Made by a program: the position numbers and the translations under genes
Notes under the pieces: generated by a model
Told to the model about the DNA's origin: nothing
What the model saw: only the letters and a program-made list of their open reading frames with translations
Databases searched by the model: none
NCBI GenBank assembly: GCA_947488605.1
Contig: CANKZJ010000001.1
Location: 434,001-498,000, forward strand
DNA: 64,000 nt
From: an uncultured Paracoccaceae bacterium
GTDB lineage: Bacteria; Pseudomonadota; Alphaproteobacteria; Rhodobacterales; Rhodobacteraceae
Direction of reading: 5' to 3'
Shown here: in pieces, positions 33,250 to 41,619 of the stretch
Layout: every line of letters starts with the position of its first letter
Numbering within the stretch: the first letter of the stretch is position 1

Positions 33250-35076
33250 TCACATCTTTATTGTGTTCCAAAAGCCGCCACTCATGCGAAGATTATGCGG
33301 ACTGGTTGCGAACATATCCTCAAGATGCCCCATGTACTGCCCCATCCACCGCGCTACAAAGGTGTCTTCCCCCTCGCCTTCTGCCCTGTCTGGATGTGGC
33401 ATCGGCGACAGACCGGCACGCAGTCGGCCGTCGGTCCACCTCACATCGGTATAGAACGTTGGTGTGTTCGCTTTAAAGACCCGTCGTGGCACAAAGTCAC
33501 TCAGCGCAATCGATCGATCAAAAAGGTCATAACGAGGCATCCCCGGGAAGCTGGTTCCATCGATGGCAATTACAACAACGCGGTTCTCTCCCAGATGACG
33601 CAAAATCATGCGTGTCAGGGAAATCACATCATTCGACGAGGCCGAAATCAGCCGCGCGTTTTCGTAGACTGAGACGCGACCACCATCAACGTCTGGCGTC
33701 GAAGCGACAATAGAAACCGGAAGCCCCGTTTTGGCCAAGGCAACAGGTCCCGCAAAAAGTGCCCCGACGTGGGCCGTGGCGAGAATAACGCCCTTTCCTT
33801 GATCAAGTGCTGCAGACAACACCGCAGTATTGTCCGGTGTCCCATCAATCAGCCCAGCAATCGTTTCGATTTCAGATGGAACGTGTTCAAGACAATCGCG
33901 AAAGCGATTGTCGGCCAAGTTCACCCACCGCACCTCGTCTTCCCATGTTTGACGATCAAGCGGCGCTTTTGCATTGGCACGCACATGCGTCCAAGACCAA
34001 TCCAACCGGGCCTGACGAATATCTGCCAGAGGCAAACAAGATCGCATGTCGGCAAGCGCTGATTTGAGGTCGCTTGGAATACGTCGGGTGGCCCCTTTGC
34101 TCGCGCGTGCATTAAGCGCTTCTGCGACGTCAGCTTTGCCCGCCATGAGGTACACCCCTGTCGCAAAGCGCAGAACGCTTTCCGCAACGTCTTGGTCAGC
34201 AACAATGGGATCTAAGACTTTGACTGCATCTTCGTATCGCCGCAATTGGCGCAGGCACTTTGCATAAAGGACCGACGCAACAAACGAACGGTCCATTGTG
34301 CGCGCACTTTCGATAATCTCGAGTGCAGCATCATATTCGCCCCGCGAATAGAGGCAATTGGAGTACAAATGCGCATACCGGTAGTTGTCGGGTTCGGCTT
34401 GGTAACAGTTTCGCAGAAATGTCCGGGCGTCGTTGGATGCCGGATCAAGCTGAAACAGCGCACGAGCCAATTCAAACGCCCGTTTGCCGGTCACATTACC
34501 CATATCATTGTGCTCGTGCGTCAACGCGTTGCGCGCACGCGATGCTTGGCCAGCCGCGTTGTAGACTGACGCTGCAAATACAATTGCTGCTGAATTCGTC
34601 TCGTTCAGCTGCACCGAAATATCGGCAGCATCGAGTGCCGCGGGTATATCACCTGACCGATAAAAGGCCCGGGTCGCGCTATCGGCGATGCTACCATCTT
34701 GATCCCACAACTGCGCCGTTTCGCGAGCCGCGGCGTCCGCAACAGCAACATCATCAAATTTGAGACTCGCCGCGAGGAAGGCGCGCGCAACGTTCAGGTC
34801 GTTTGGCGATTTGCGGCGTGCCGCTTTGAGTGTCTTAAACGCCTTGTCAGCATCACCAGCCTGCTTTTGCAGGCGTGAGAGCTGCAAATAGTCCTGCAGT
34901 TCATCGCTCCGCTGCAAAACCACCTCAAGAACAGAGCATGCTTTTTGATAGTCACCGCGTAGAACTAAGGGTTTCACTATGCCGCGACGCAAAGCCGAAC
35001 GTCCCTTGTCGGTGTCGATGTCCGCGCTCTCCAAAAGGTTCCAATTGGGCGTTTCAAGAACATTCAATTTCTGCAA
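33250..35076 (-). CDS. TPR-repeat protein with a lysophospholipid acyltransferase-like C-terminal domain
   Basis: In this 608-residue protein, residues ~15-330 are tandem TPR-like helix pairs (for example QLSRLQKQAGDADKAFKTLK, AIVFAASVYNAAGQASRAR). From ~365 the sequence resembles LpxL/HtrB-type acyltransferases: GVILATAHVGALFAGPVAL contains the HxG core, and VVIAIDGTSFPG and VPRRVFKANTPTFYTDVRW correspond to later family segments. The acidic partner of the usual HX4D/E is not evident, so activity is uncertain. It is the first gene of the minus-strand export operon. An acyl transfer to the glycan or its lipid anchor is a reasonable guess. Confidence 0.6.
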   Translation of the reverse strand: MQKLNVLETPNWNLLESADIDTDKGRSALRRGIVKPLVLRGDYQKACSVLEVVLQRSDELQDYLQLSRLQKQAGDADKAFKTLKAARRKSPNDLNVARAFLAASLKFDDVAVADAAARETAQLWDQDGSIADSATRAFYRSGDIPAALDAADISVQLNETNSAAIVFAASVYNAAGQASRARNALTHEHNDMGNVTGKRAFELARALFQLDPASNDARTFLRNCYQAEPDNYRYAHLYSNCLYSRGEYDAALEIIESARTMDRSFVASVLYAKCLRQLRRYEDAVKVLDPIVADQDVAESVLRFATGVYLMAGKADVAEALNARASKGATRRIPSDLKSALADMRSCLPLADIRQARLDWSWTHVRANAKAPLDRQTWEDEVRWVNLADNRFRDCLEHVPSEIETIAGLIDGTPDNTAVLSAALDQGKGVILATAHVGALFAGPVALAKTGLPVSIVASTPDVDGGRVSVYENARLISASSNDVISLTRMILRHLGENRVVVIAIDGTSFPGMPRYDLFDRSIALSDFVPRRVFKANTPTFYTDVRWTDGRLRAGLSPMPHPDRAEGEGEDTFVARWMGQYMGHLEDMFATSPHNLRMSGGFWNTIKM

Positions 35077-35386
35077 AATCTATCCGATCCTTGCTTGAAG
35101 CTGACTGTAGACAAAACTAACGGGCATCCATCAAATCGTCTATCTTTAAAGCGTAACTCCGTTCTTTTTCATCAGTCAATCGACTGAAAAAGCGGCAAAA
35201 AATTGCAAACCATAGGCGGGCAAACGCCAAGGTAATCTTCTTGCTTGCCCTTATTTCGTCGCCAAGCCTATTAAACTATATTTGGTGCGTCACGTATTCA
35301 TAAAAACATAGCGGCATTACAAGAAAAAGGCGCGCGCCGATCGGATGTTATGACCAGTCGTCGTGCTGGACTAACGGAATATTGGA
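35077..35386. other. Divergent control region of the glycan locus, with a hairpin
   Basis: This is a 310-base AT-rich stretch between the minus-strand export operon and the plus-strand GT8-like gene. It contains the inverted repeat TCAGTC-AATC-GACTGA (35172-35187) flanked by TTTTTC and AAAAAG, which extend the stem with a small bulge (35164-35192). It could be a regulator site or an old terminator. No gene is seen. Confidence 0.4.
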
Positions 35387-36256
35387 GTGTGTATCTTGCT
35401 TGATAATTCAACCAATTATGGTTTCGTTTATGCTGCTAGCGGCCAAGGGTATACTGATCTTGCCATCTTATCCGCACGTAGTTTGCGCAAGGTTAGTCCG
35501 GACGCAGAAATTGACCTTTTTACCGACTGCCCCGTCGGTGACGGACATCCTTTCGACAATATTTATTCTTTGGACCGTTCGTGGTTCAGGCCGAAATTTG
35601 AAGCTCTTTTGAAGTCACGATTTGATCGTACTGTCTATTTGGATGCAGATACTTTTGTGGTTGCTGATATCAGTGACATATTCGAAGTTCTCGAACACCA
35701 CGAATTTGCCGCGGCACCCGTCATTCGTACGAACTATGCCGACAATCGGCGTATCTGGAAAAAAAGTCTTCCACTTGCTGTACCAAGGTATAACTGTGGC
35801 CTGATCGGCATCCAAAACAGCGACCGGGTGCACGCCTTTCTACAGAAGGTCCAAGATGTTCTGATCTCTGAGGATTTGGATCATGACCAGTCATTGATGC
35901 GTGAGATGTTGTTTGAGAGTGATATTCGTGTCGTCACCCTGCCGTATGAATACAATTTCAATGAAATTACCCTTATCGATATTCTCTCAGACCGCTTTTG
36001 CGCGCCCCGCGTCCTGCACTTCTGGCGGATGCGTGATCATTTAGTTGGTTCAGGCGTCAGCCAGATGCTCGTTGAAGACCTTTTGGGGCCAGCGCGCAGT
36101 TGGTTCCTAGAACGTCATCGCAATAACGATGCCTATCTAGGTGCCAAAGAAGTAGTTCCAATGCCATCTATCGCTGCCTTACGCGCCGACGAAAGCGAGC
36201 AGATGTTGGCGAAATTGGCCAAAACCGCAGGTGAATGGCAGGATCAAAAGCCATAA
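35387..36256 (+). CDS. GT8-like glycosyltransferase (nucleotide-diphospho-sugar transferase fold)
   Basis: The 289-residue protein shows YAASGQGYTDLAILSARSLR near the N-terminus, the metal-binding DxD in RTVYLDADTFVVAD near residue 85, and YNCGLIGIQNS near 145, a pattern of GT8-type glycogenin/galactosyl transferases. The conserved His of GT8 may be in PRVLHFWRMRDH near residue 210. The start is unclear: GTG at 35387 overlaps the GGAG it would need, while a TTG at 35396 has that GGAG at 8 bases. It is transcribed away from the export operon and probably adds a sugar to the same glycan. Confidence 0.75.
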   Translation: MCILLDNSTNYGFVYAASGQGYTDLAILSARSLRKVSPDAEIDLFTDCPVGDGHPFDNIYSLDRSWFRPKFEALLKSRFDRTVYLDADTFVVADISDIFEVLEHHEFAAAPVIRTNYADNRRIWKKSLPLAVPRYNCGLIGIQNSDRVHAFLQKVQDVLISEDLDHDQSLMREMLFESDIRVVTLPYEYNFNEITLIDILSDRFCAPRVLHFWRMRDHLVGSGVSQMLVEDLLGPARSWFLERHRNNDAYLGAKEVVPMPSIAALRADESEQMLAKLAKTAGEWQDQKP

Positions 36257-36554
36257 AGTGTGATCAACTGGCCCCTACACCACACGATCAAACAGGCATT
36301 GGCTAAGAGATTATTCAAGCATCCTGATTAGTCCGCGTCGCGTTCACCTGAGGAAGTGTGCGTGATTGTCCGTTCCATCAGTCGCCTCAATCTCCAGCGG
36401 GTCTTTCAACATCCCTTACAACACCAAGATCGCGAAACAGACCACCAGCATTTGAGGCTCTACAAGAGCGTCTCGCACGGTGCCCCAGACATGGACTGAC
36501 CCATGTAATGATGTCACAACGCATGAAGAGTGTTCCACATAGAAGACCCTGTTG
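36257..36554. other. Intergenic region upstream of the tungstate importer
   Basis: 298 bases between the GT8-like gene and tupB. A short minus-strand frame (36387-36572) has no motif. No terminator or metal-responsive element was recognised. It may contain a decayed gene end. Confidence 0.35.
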
Positions 36555-37259
36555 ATGAATGACCTTTCTCAAGGGCTTGCCGAAGCCATTTACCGCGTTG
36601 CGACGTTGGACCCCGAACTGGTCAACATCACGTTGAGATCACTTCAGGTGACGGTGACTGCTGTTGTCATCGCATCCGCCATTGCGTTGCCACTGGGTGC
36701 TTGGCTTGCGGTGACACGGTTTTGGGCGCGGCGTTATGTGATTGCTGTTCTGAATGCGTTGATGGGGTTGCCGCCAGTTGTCGTCGGGCTGATTGTCTAC
36801 GTGATGTTAAGTCGCTCCGGTCCTTTCGGCGTGCTGGGCCTTCTTTTTACACCGACAGCAATGATTATTGCACAAGTCATCATTGTCACACCGCTGATCG
36901 CATCAATCGCACATCAGGCATTGCGTGATTTGTGGTCCGAATATCACGACCTGCTGATCTCGTTGAACACAACCAAGCGTCAGCGCATTGCAACACTTCT
37001 CTGGGACGGGCGCCGCGCGCTCTTGACCGCATGTCTTGCAGGATTTGGGCGCGCGATAGGCGAAGTCGGCGCGATTATGATTGTCGGAGGCAATATCGAC
37101 AATGCGACCCGCGTGCTAACGACCGCAATAGCGCTCGAGACCGGCAAGGGTAACTTTTCGCTCGCTCTTGGGCTTGGGTTCGTTCTTATCACGCTCGCAA
37201 TCATTCTGAACCTCGCCATTCATTCCTTGTCGCGCACCGAAAGGTCAAACCTGTGGTAG
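36555..37259 (+). CDS. tupB: Tungstate ABC importer permease TupB
   Basis: The 234-residue membrane protein of the ModB/TupB family has about five to six helices, MGLPPVVVGLIVYVMLSRSG in the middle, and the EAA-type coupling loop GRAIGEVGAIMIVGGNID near residue 165. TupB is distinguished from ModB by this GGNI form and by the tupABC neighbours. The ATG at 36555 is preferred to the TTG three bases before it. It overlaps tupC by 7 bases. Confidence 0.88.
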   Translation: MNDLSQGLAEAIYRVATLDPELVNITLRSLQVTVTAVVIASAIALPLGAWLAVTRFWARRYVIAVLNALMGLPPVVVGLIVYVMLSRSGPFGVLGLLFTPTAMIIAQVIIVTPLIASIAHQALRDLWSEYHDLLISLNTTKRQRIATLLWDGRRALLTACLAGFGRAIGEVGAIMIVGGNIDNATRVLTTAIALETGKGNFSLALGLGFVLITLAIILNLAIHSLSRTERSNLW

Positions 37260-37969
37260 CTACAATATTTCCTTTGCGGGTGACCAAGGCTTGCGTGAAA
37301 CGGCGTGGCGTACAGCTTATCGGGCCTATTAACCTTGATCTTGAAGCGGATGGCCTCACCATCGTATTGGGACCGAATGGATCGGGCAAAACCTCGCTTT
37401 TGCGGTTGATGCATGGGCTTGAGCGCCCGGCGACGGGTACGGTCAATTGGGCCATGCCGGACTCTAACGCGCGGATGCACCAAGCCTATGTGTTCCAGAC
37501 ACCCACGATGATGCGGCGCAGCGTGACTGACTGTATCGCTTATGCGCTGACCGTAATGGGGGCCAAACGTGCAGATGCCCGCAGAGGTGCGCAAGACTAT
37601 GCCAAACGGGTCGGGCTTGGGCATGTCCTCGACCGTCCCGCAGGGGTGCTGTCAGGTGGCGAGAAGCAAAAGCTTGCTCTTGCGCGCGCATTGATCAGGC
37701 AGCCGCAAATCCTGTTTTTGGACGAACCTTGTGCCAATCTGGATGGTCGCGCGACACGTGAAATCGAAACCATCCTGAGCGAAGTCCGCGCGCAAGGCAC
37801 ACGGATCGTGATGGCGACCCATGATTTGGGTCAAGCACGGCGTCTTGCGGATGATGTATTGTTCATGCTCAGTGGTGTCGTGCACGAACAAAGCGCCGCA
37901 GGTCAATTTTTTGCAACCCCCCAAACCGCCACGGCAAAAGCATTTCTTGGCGGCCAGATCGTGGAGTAG
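37253..37969 (+). CDS. tupC: Tungstate ABC importer ATPase TupC
   Basis: The 238-residue ABC ATPase has intact motifs: Walker A GPNGSGKTS near residue 40, Q-loop VFQTPTMMRRSV, signature LSGGEKQKLALARAL, Walker B ILFLDEPCANLD and switch VMATHDLGQARRLADD. The GTG start at 37253 overlaps the end of tupB. The gene order permease-ATPase-binding protein differs from the common tupABC order, but all three parts are present. Confidence 0.88.
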   Translation: MVATIFPLRVTKACVKRRGVQLIGPINLDLEADGLTIVLGPNGSGKTSLLRLMHGLERPATGTVNWAMPDSNARMHQAYVFQTPTMMRRSVTDCIAYALTVMGAKRADARRGAQDYAKRVGLGHVLDRPAGVLSGGEKQKLALARALIRQPQILFLDEPCANLDGRATREIETILSEVRAQGTRIVMATHDLGQARRLADDVLFMLSGVVHEQSAAGQFFATPQTATAKAFLGGQIVE

Positions 37970-37974
37970 TTCGT

Positions 37975-38781
37975 ATGAAAACGAAATTTTTATCTTGTAT
38001 TATTGCGATCCTGTTGCCGATTGCTGCGCAGGCCGAAACGTTGCGCATCTCTGTCACCACATCTTTTGAAAACTCAGGTCTGGCCGACGTGCTGCTGCCC
38101 GCTATCAAAGACGAGTTGGGTCTTGATTTGGACCTATTGGTCGTGGGCACCGGGCAAGCACTGACACTGGGTCAAGCTGGTGACGTCGATGCCGTGCTGG
38201 TCCATTCGCGCACCGCAGAAGAGGCGTTCGTCGCTGCGGGTCACGCCACGCACCGCCGCGAGATTATGTATAATGATTTCGTTCTGGTCGGACCAACAGC
38301 TGATCCTGCAAACATCACAAACGCTGCAAGCGCGGCTGACGCATTGCAGCGCATTGACGCCGCTGATGCAGTTTTTGTTTCACGCGGCGATGACAGCGGT
38401 ACCCATAAAATGGAACTGTCGCTTTGGGAAAGCGCCGGCATTGATCCTGACAGTCTGGGTGCGACTTACCGGTCAGTAGGATCTGGTATGGGGGCTGCGC
38501 TAAACACTGCCAGCGGTATGGACGCCTATATCCTGTCAGACCGCCCGACATGGCTGACATTTGGCAACAAAGGCGATTTGGCTTTGCTTTTTTCCGATGA
38601 TCCGGTGCTGTTTAACCCCTACGCGCTACTGCCCGTAAACCCCGAACGGCATCCGCATGTGAAAGCAGACGCCGTGGCCACACTAGAGGACTGGTTGGCA
38701 GGACCACGCGGCAAAGAGGTCATCGAAAGCTTTACCTATGACGGCCAACCGCTGTTTGTTCACAGCGCCGTTGTGAACTGA
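37975..38781 (+). CDS. tupA: Tungstate-binding periplasmic protein TupA
   Basis: The 268-residue protein has a signal peptide (MKTKFLSCIIAILLPIAAQA, cleavage before ETL) and the TupA signature TTSFENSGLADVLLPA, in which the TTS and Ser-Gly residues contact the oxyanion, followed by VVGTGQALTLGQAGDVDAVL and VSRGDDSGTHKMEL. TupA proteins strongly prefer tungstate over molybdate in the characterised family members. The gene starts 5 bases after tupC, and its stop abuts the stop of the convergent DUF6494 gene. It probably serves the formate dehydrogenase encoded next door. Confidence 0.9.
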   Translation: MKTKFLSCIIAILLPIAAQAETLRISVTTSFENSGLADVLLPAIKDELGLDLDLLVVGTGQALTLGQAGDVDAVLVHSRTAEEAFVAAGHATHRREIMYNDFVLVGPTADPANITNAASAADALQRIDAADAVFVSRGDDSGTHKMELSLWESAGIDPDSLGATYRSVGSGMGAALNTASGMDAYILSDRPTWLTFGNKGDLALLFSDDPVLFNPYALLPVNPERHPHVKADAVATLEDWLAGPRGKEVIESFTYDGQPLFVHSAVVN

Positions 38782-38988
38782 TTAATCGCTGGCACCGTCT
38801 GTAATCGTGCCTTCGATCCGGTGGTCCAGATCAAGATCCTCAATCTGCAAAACCATGGTCGCCTTGAAACTCTTTCCTGCGGTCTTCTCAGCGCCTGCAG
38901 CCCGCAGTGCTTCTTCGATCGCTTGCTGCGAGGTTACGCCGACCTGCTTGAGGAACTTGCGCATCGACATGTTGAAATCATCGCTCAT
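38782..38988 (-). CDS. DUF6494 family protein
   Basis: The 68-residue protein MSDDFNMSMRKFLKQVGVT... is recognised as a DUF6494 family member: an N-terminal helix with KFLKQVGVTSQQAIEEALR and a C-terminal strand pair ending in MVLQIEDLDLDHRIEGTI. Its function is unknown. It is the last gene of the long minus-strand formate dehydrogenase cluster, 31 bases after the WD40-cytochrome gene. A GGAGAAAC stretch precedes the ATG. Confidence 0.75.
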   Translation of the reverse strand: MSDDFNMSMRKFLKQVGVTSQQAIEEALRAAGAEKTAGKSFKATMVLQIEDLDLDHRIEGTITDGASD

Positions 38989-39019
38989 GGGGTTTCTCCA
39001 GTGTTGAGGGTGTTTTGGC

Positions 39020-40252
39020 CTAACGTGTGACCATTGCTAGAAATTCGACGAGTGCTTGACGGTCCGCTGCACTGGGTACGCGCTGTTCTGGCATACGGCT
39101 ACCGGGGGTGTAGGCATCGGGGCCAAACTCGAAAAGTTCGGATATGGTTTGCGCGGTCCACACAATATCAAGCTCTGTAAGTGCTTGTGAGTATTGAAAC
39201 CCCTCGGCTGTCGCGATGCGCCGGCCGAATATCCCATGCAGCGTTGGACCTGCACGGGCACCATCATCGGGTGTGAGCGTATGACAGACCGCACAAGCGC
39301 GAAATACTTCGGCACCGCGTGGACTGGTCAAGGTCGGATCAGGGGGCCCACTGCCCTCTCCCAACGCGATCCCGTCCAGCGACCAGCGCCGGATCAGACC
39401 GTCATTGCCCCCGGTCAAAAGCACACCGCCTGAAATGGCCAGCGCCCAAATCGGGCCCTGTCCGGTTTCAATCGCGATCTGCACCTCCAAGGTATCGGGA
39501 TTCAAAAGCCAGACGTCTCCGGTAGTTGCGCCCACCGCAACATAACCCTCATCAGCAGCAACTGATAAGAGCGGACGCGCCGACAGTTCGACGTGCTGGA
39601 TCTGGGGATTTTGGGTGACTTTGCGCAAATATCCATCGGGTGAAGCGAGGAAAAGCGCCGCACCATCCGTCGCCAGTGCAGACGCTGGCGCAGGCAAACT
39701 GACTTCGCCGCCTGCCAGCCCATCCGCCTGCCAGAACCGCAGACGCAGGTCCGCCCCCACGCTTGCCAAGCCACCCCGAAACGCCACTAGTCCAGTGATT
39801 TGCCCTTCATGTGCTGCAATGTAGCGCGGTGCGCCACTTCCATCCCAAAGCGCGATCTGCCCGTCCCATCCCGCTGACGCCAGCCCTGTCCCCAAAGGGG
39901 CCATCGCCCCGACGGGCAAAGGATGCCAGACTTCGGATTGCTGCGGTTCAGGGTCATCACCCCAGATCACGACACGGCCATCTTGTCCGCCTGAGGCAAA
40001 GCGCCCATCAGCAAGTGGGACCACGGCCGTCACAGCACCTTCGTGATGGCGCGTAATCTGGGTCGCAATGGTGCCATCCCAAACAATTGCGCGGGTATCA
40101 AATGACCCCGAAAAAACACGCCCCGCAGCGTCGGTCGCCAAGGCACGCACAGGACCACCATGCCCCCGCAAGTCTTGTGCGGTAAGCGGGGCAGACGTCA
40201 GCGTCGCGGCACAAATCAGTGCCGCTACCTTTATCCGGGCCCATGGCCTCAT
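39020..40252 (-). CDS. WD40-propeller protein fused to a c-type cytochrome domain
   Basis: The 410-residue protein starts with a signal peptide (MRPWARIKVAALICAATLT, cleavage near TAQ). Residues ~25-300 are WD40-like repeats (for example GHGGPVRALATDAAGRVFSG, HHEGAVTAVVPLADGRFASG, HEGQITGLVAFRGGLASVG), each with the GH/HEG start. The last ~95 residues are a class I cytochrome c: CAVCH heme-binding motif near 320 and SRMPEQRV, whose Met is the likely sixth heme ligand. It would be periplasmic and could accept electrons while the propeller docks on a partner. It lies 9 bases downstream of the small peptide gene and is part of the formate dehydrogenase cluster. Confidence 0.85.
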   Translation of the reverse strand: MRPWARIKVAALICAATLTSAPLTAQDLRGHGGPVRALATDAAGRVFSGSFDTRAIVWDGTIATQITRHHEGAVTAVVPLADGRFASGGQDGRVVIWGDDPEPQQSEVWHPLPVGAMAPLGTGLASAGWDGQIALWDGSGAPRYIAAHEGQITGLVAFRGGLASVGADLRLRFWQADGLAGGEVSLPAPASALATDGAALFLASPDGYLRKVTQNPQIQHVELSARPLLSVAADEGYVAVGATTGDVWLLNPDTLEVQIAIETGQGPIWALAISGGVLLTGGNDGLIRRWSLDGIALGEGSGPPDPTLTSPRGAEVFRACAVCHTLTPDDGARAGPTLHGIFGRRIATAEGFQYSQALTELDIVWTAQTISELFEFGPDAYTPGSRMPEQRVPSAADRQALVEFLAMVTR

Positions 40253-40261
40253 CGGCCAAGC

Positions 40262-40417
40262 TTAGTAAGTGATCAGGTTTTGCTCACCAGGCGACACACG
40301 TGCGCCTTCGGTTGTGAATGCCGCCGCGCTGTCGGTCTGGAAGGTGCCGTTTAGGACATTCGCTGCGACAACAGCGATGACGACCACGACGCCAAAGGCA
40401 AGAAGGATAGTTTTCAT
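40262..40417 (-). CDS. Small single-pass membrane peptide in the formate dehydrogenase cluster
   Basis: This 51-codon gene begins with ATG at 40417 and ends with TAA at 40262. AAGGAGC lies about 6 bases before the ATG. The product has a hydrophobic N-terminal helix (residues 3-23, ILLAFGVVVVIAVVAANVL) followed by a polar tail ending EGARVSPGEQNLITY. It could be a membrane anchor or an uncleaved signal-like peptide. It is located 3 bases after the Mrp stop and 9 bases before the WD40-cytochrome ATG, so it is clearly within the operon. I know of no family for it. The helix and the tail suggest a small accessory subunit of the membrane-bound dehydrogenase. Confidence 0.75.
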   Translation of the reverse strand: MKTILLAFGVVVVIAVVAANVLNGTFQTDSAAAFTTEGARVSPGEQNLITY

Positions 40418-40420
40418 CGG

Positions 40421-41518
40421 TCAGGCTCCTTGAAGTTTCATATCAGTGTGAGTGTTGGAAGTTGACGCTGTCAAGTTCGCCCAAAGCGTGCCTGCCATGT
40501 CAGTGTAAAGGCTGCCCAGCGGACCGTCAGGGTCGCGCGCGACAATCGGTCGGCCACTGTCGGATGCGGCGCGCAGATCCATCGTCAGCGGAACGGCCCC
40601 CAGGAATGGCACACCAAGGCGCTTTGCCTCAGCCTCGGCGCCGCCAGTCCCGAAAAGCGCGTGCTGTTTGCCACAATCGGTGCAGGTAAAATGGGCCATG
40701 TTCTCGATCAAACCAAGGATCGGCACATCGACTTTGTTGAACATTGCGATGCCACGGCGCGCGTCAATCAAGGCCAAATCTTGCGGCGTTGAAACAATAA
40801 CAGCACCCGCCAAAGTCGTTCCTTGCGCGATGGCCAACTGCGCATCGCCCGTCCCGGGGGGCATATCAACGATCAGCACATCCAATGCGCCCCAATCAAC
40901 ATCTGACAGCATTTGTGTAATCGCCGACATCACCATCGGGCCGCGCCATACCATCGCGGTTTCCGCATCGACCATCATACCCATGGACATGGCCGAAACC
41001 CCGTTGGATTGCATTGGCAGCAGGCGACGGTCTTTGCCCATGCGCGGTTGCCCGTGCAAGGCAAGCAGCGTTGGTATTGACGGGCCGTGAATATCCGCAT
41101 CCAAAATACCAACTTTGAGGCCTTGGGCACGCAGACCCAGCGCAAGGTTCACCGCAGTTGTTGATTTTCCAACCCCGCCTTTGCCAGAGGCAACAGCAAC
41201 AACGTGACATACCCCGGCCAGAACATCCGGCTTAGAAGCCGTGACGGTTTTTAGAACAGGCGGTGCGGTGTCATCATTCGTCAAGGTTACGAACGCAGCG
41301 TCCACTTTAGGCAAAGCGCGCAGCGCCGCTTCGGCTTCGGCTCTGACTTCGCCGAGTGCGGCAGCGGCTTCTGCCGTGGTCCGTATAGACACATTGATAC
41401 GACCATTCGAAACAGTCGGGCCGGACACCTGCGATGCCCCCAACAAAGGTGTGCCGTCGGGCATCATCAGCCCAGACAGCGCCTTTCGGGCTGCCAGCAG
41501 GATTGGATCATCAGCCAT
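40421..41518 (-). CDS. Mrp/NBP35-family iron-sulfur carrier ATPase
   Basis: The 365-residue protein has an N-terminal DUF59-like domain (about 1-90), then the deviant Walker A VASGKGGVGKSTTAVNLALG near residue 110, LDADIHGPSIP, MPPGTGDAQLA and the CxxC in FTCTDCGKQH near residue 270 that carries a [4Fe-4S] cluster. It is thought to load iron-sulfur clusters onto apo-proteins; here the likely clients are the ferredoxin-type and catalytic subunits of the dehydrogenase. It is 101 bases downstream of the gamma-subunit gene. Confidence 0.93.
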   Translation of the reverse strand: MADDPILLAARKALSGLMMPDGTPLLGASQVSGPTVSNGRINVSIRTTAEAAAALGEVRAEAEAALRALPKVDAAFVTLTNDDTAPPVLKTVTASKPDVLAGVCHVVAVASGKGGVGKSTTAVNLALGLRAQGLKVGILDADIHGPSIPTLLALHGQPRMGKDRRLLPMQSNGVSAMSMGMMVDAETAMVWRGPMVMSAITQMLSDVDWGALDVLIVDMPPGTGDAQLAIAQGTTLAGAVIVSTPQDLALIDARRGIAMFNKVDVPILGLIENMAHFTCTDCGKQHALFGTGGAEAEAKRLGVPFLGAVPLTMDLRAASDSGRPIVARDPDGPLGSLYTDMAGTLWANLTASTSNTHTDMKLQGA

Positions 41519-41619
41519 GTATGACGTGTCTTTCTGTCATGTCAGTCTTTGCGGTCAGGCAACCAAAAAACAAAATGATACGTCCGGCACGGGTAACCAG
41601 CCCCGGACGTACCTAATAC

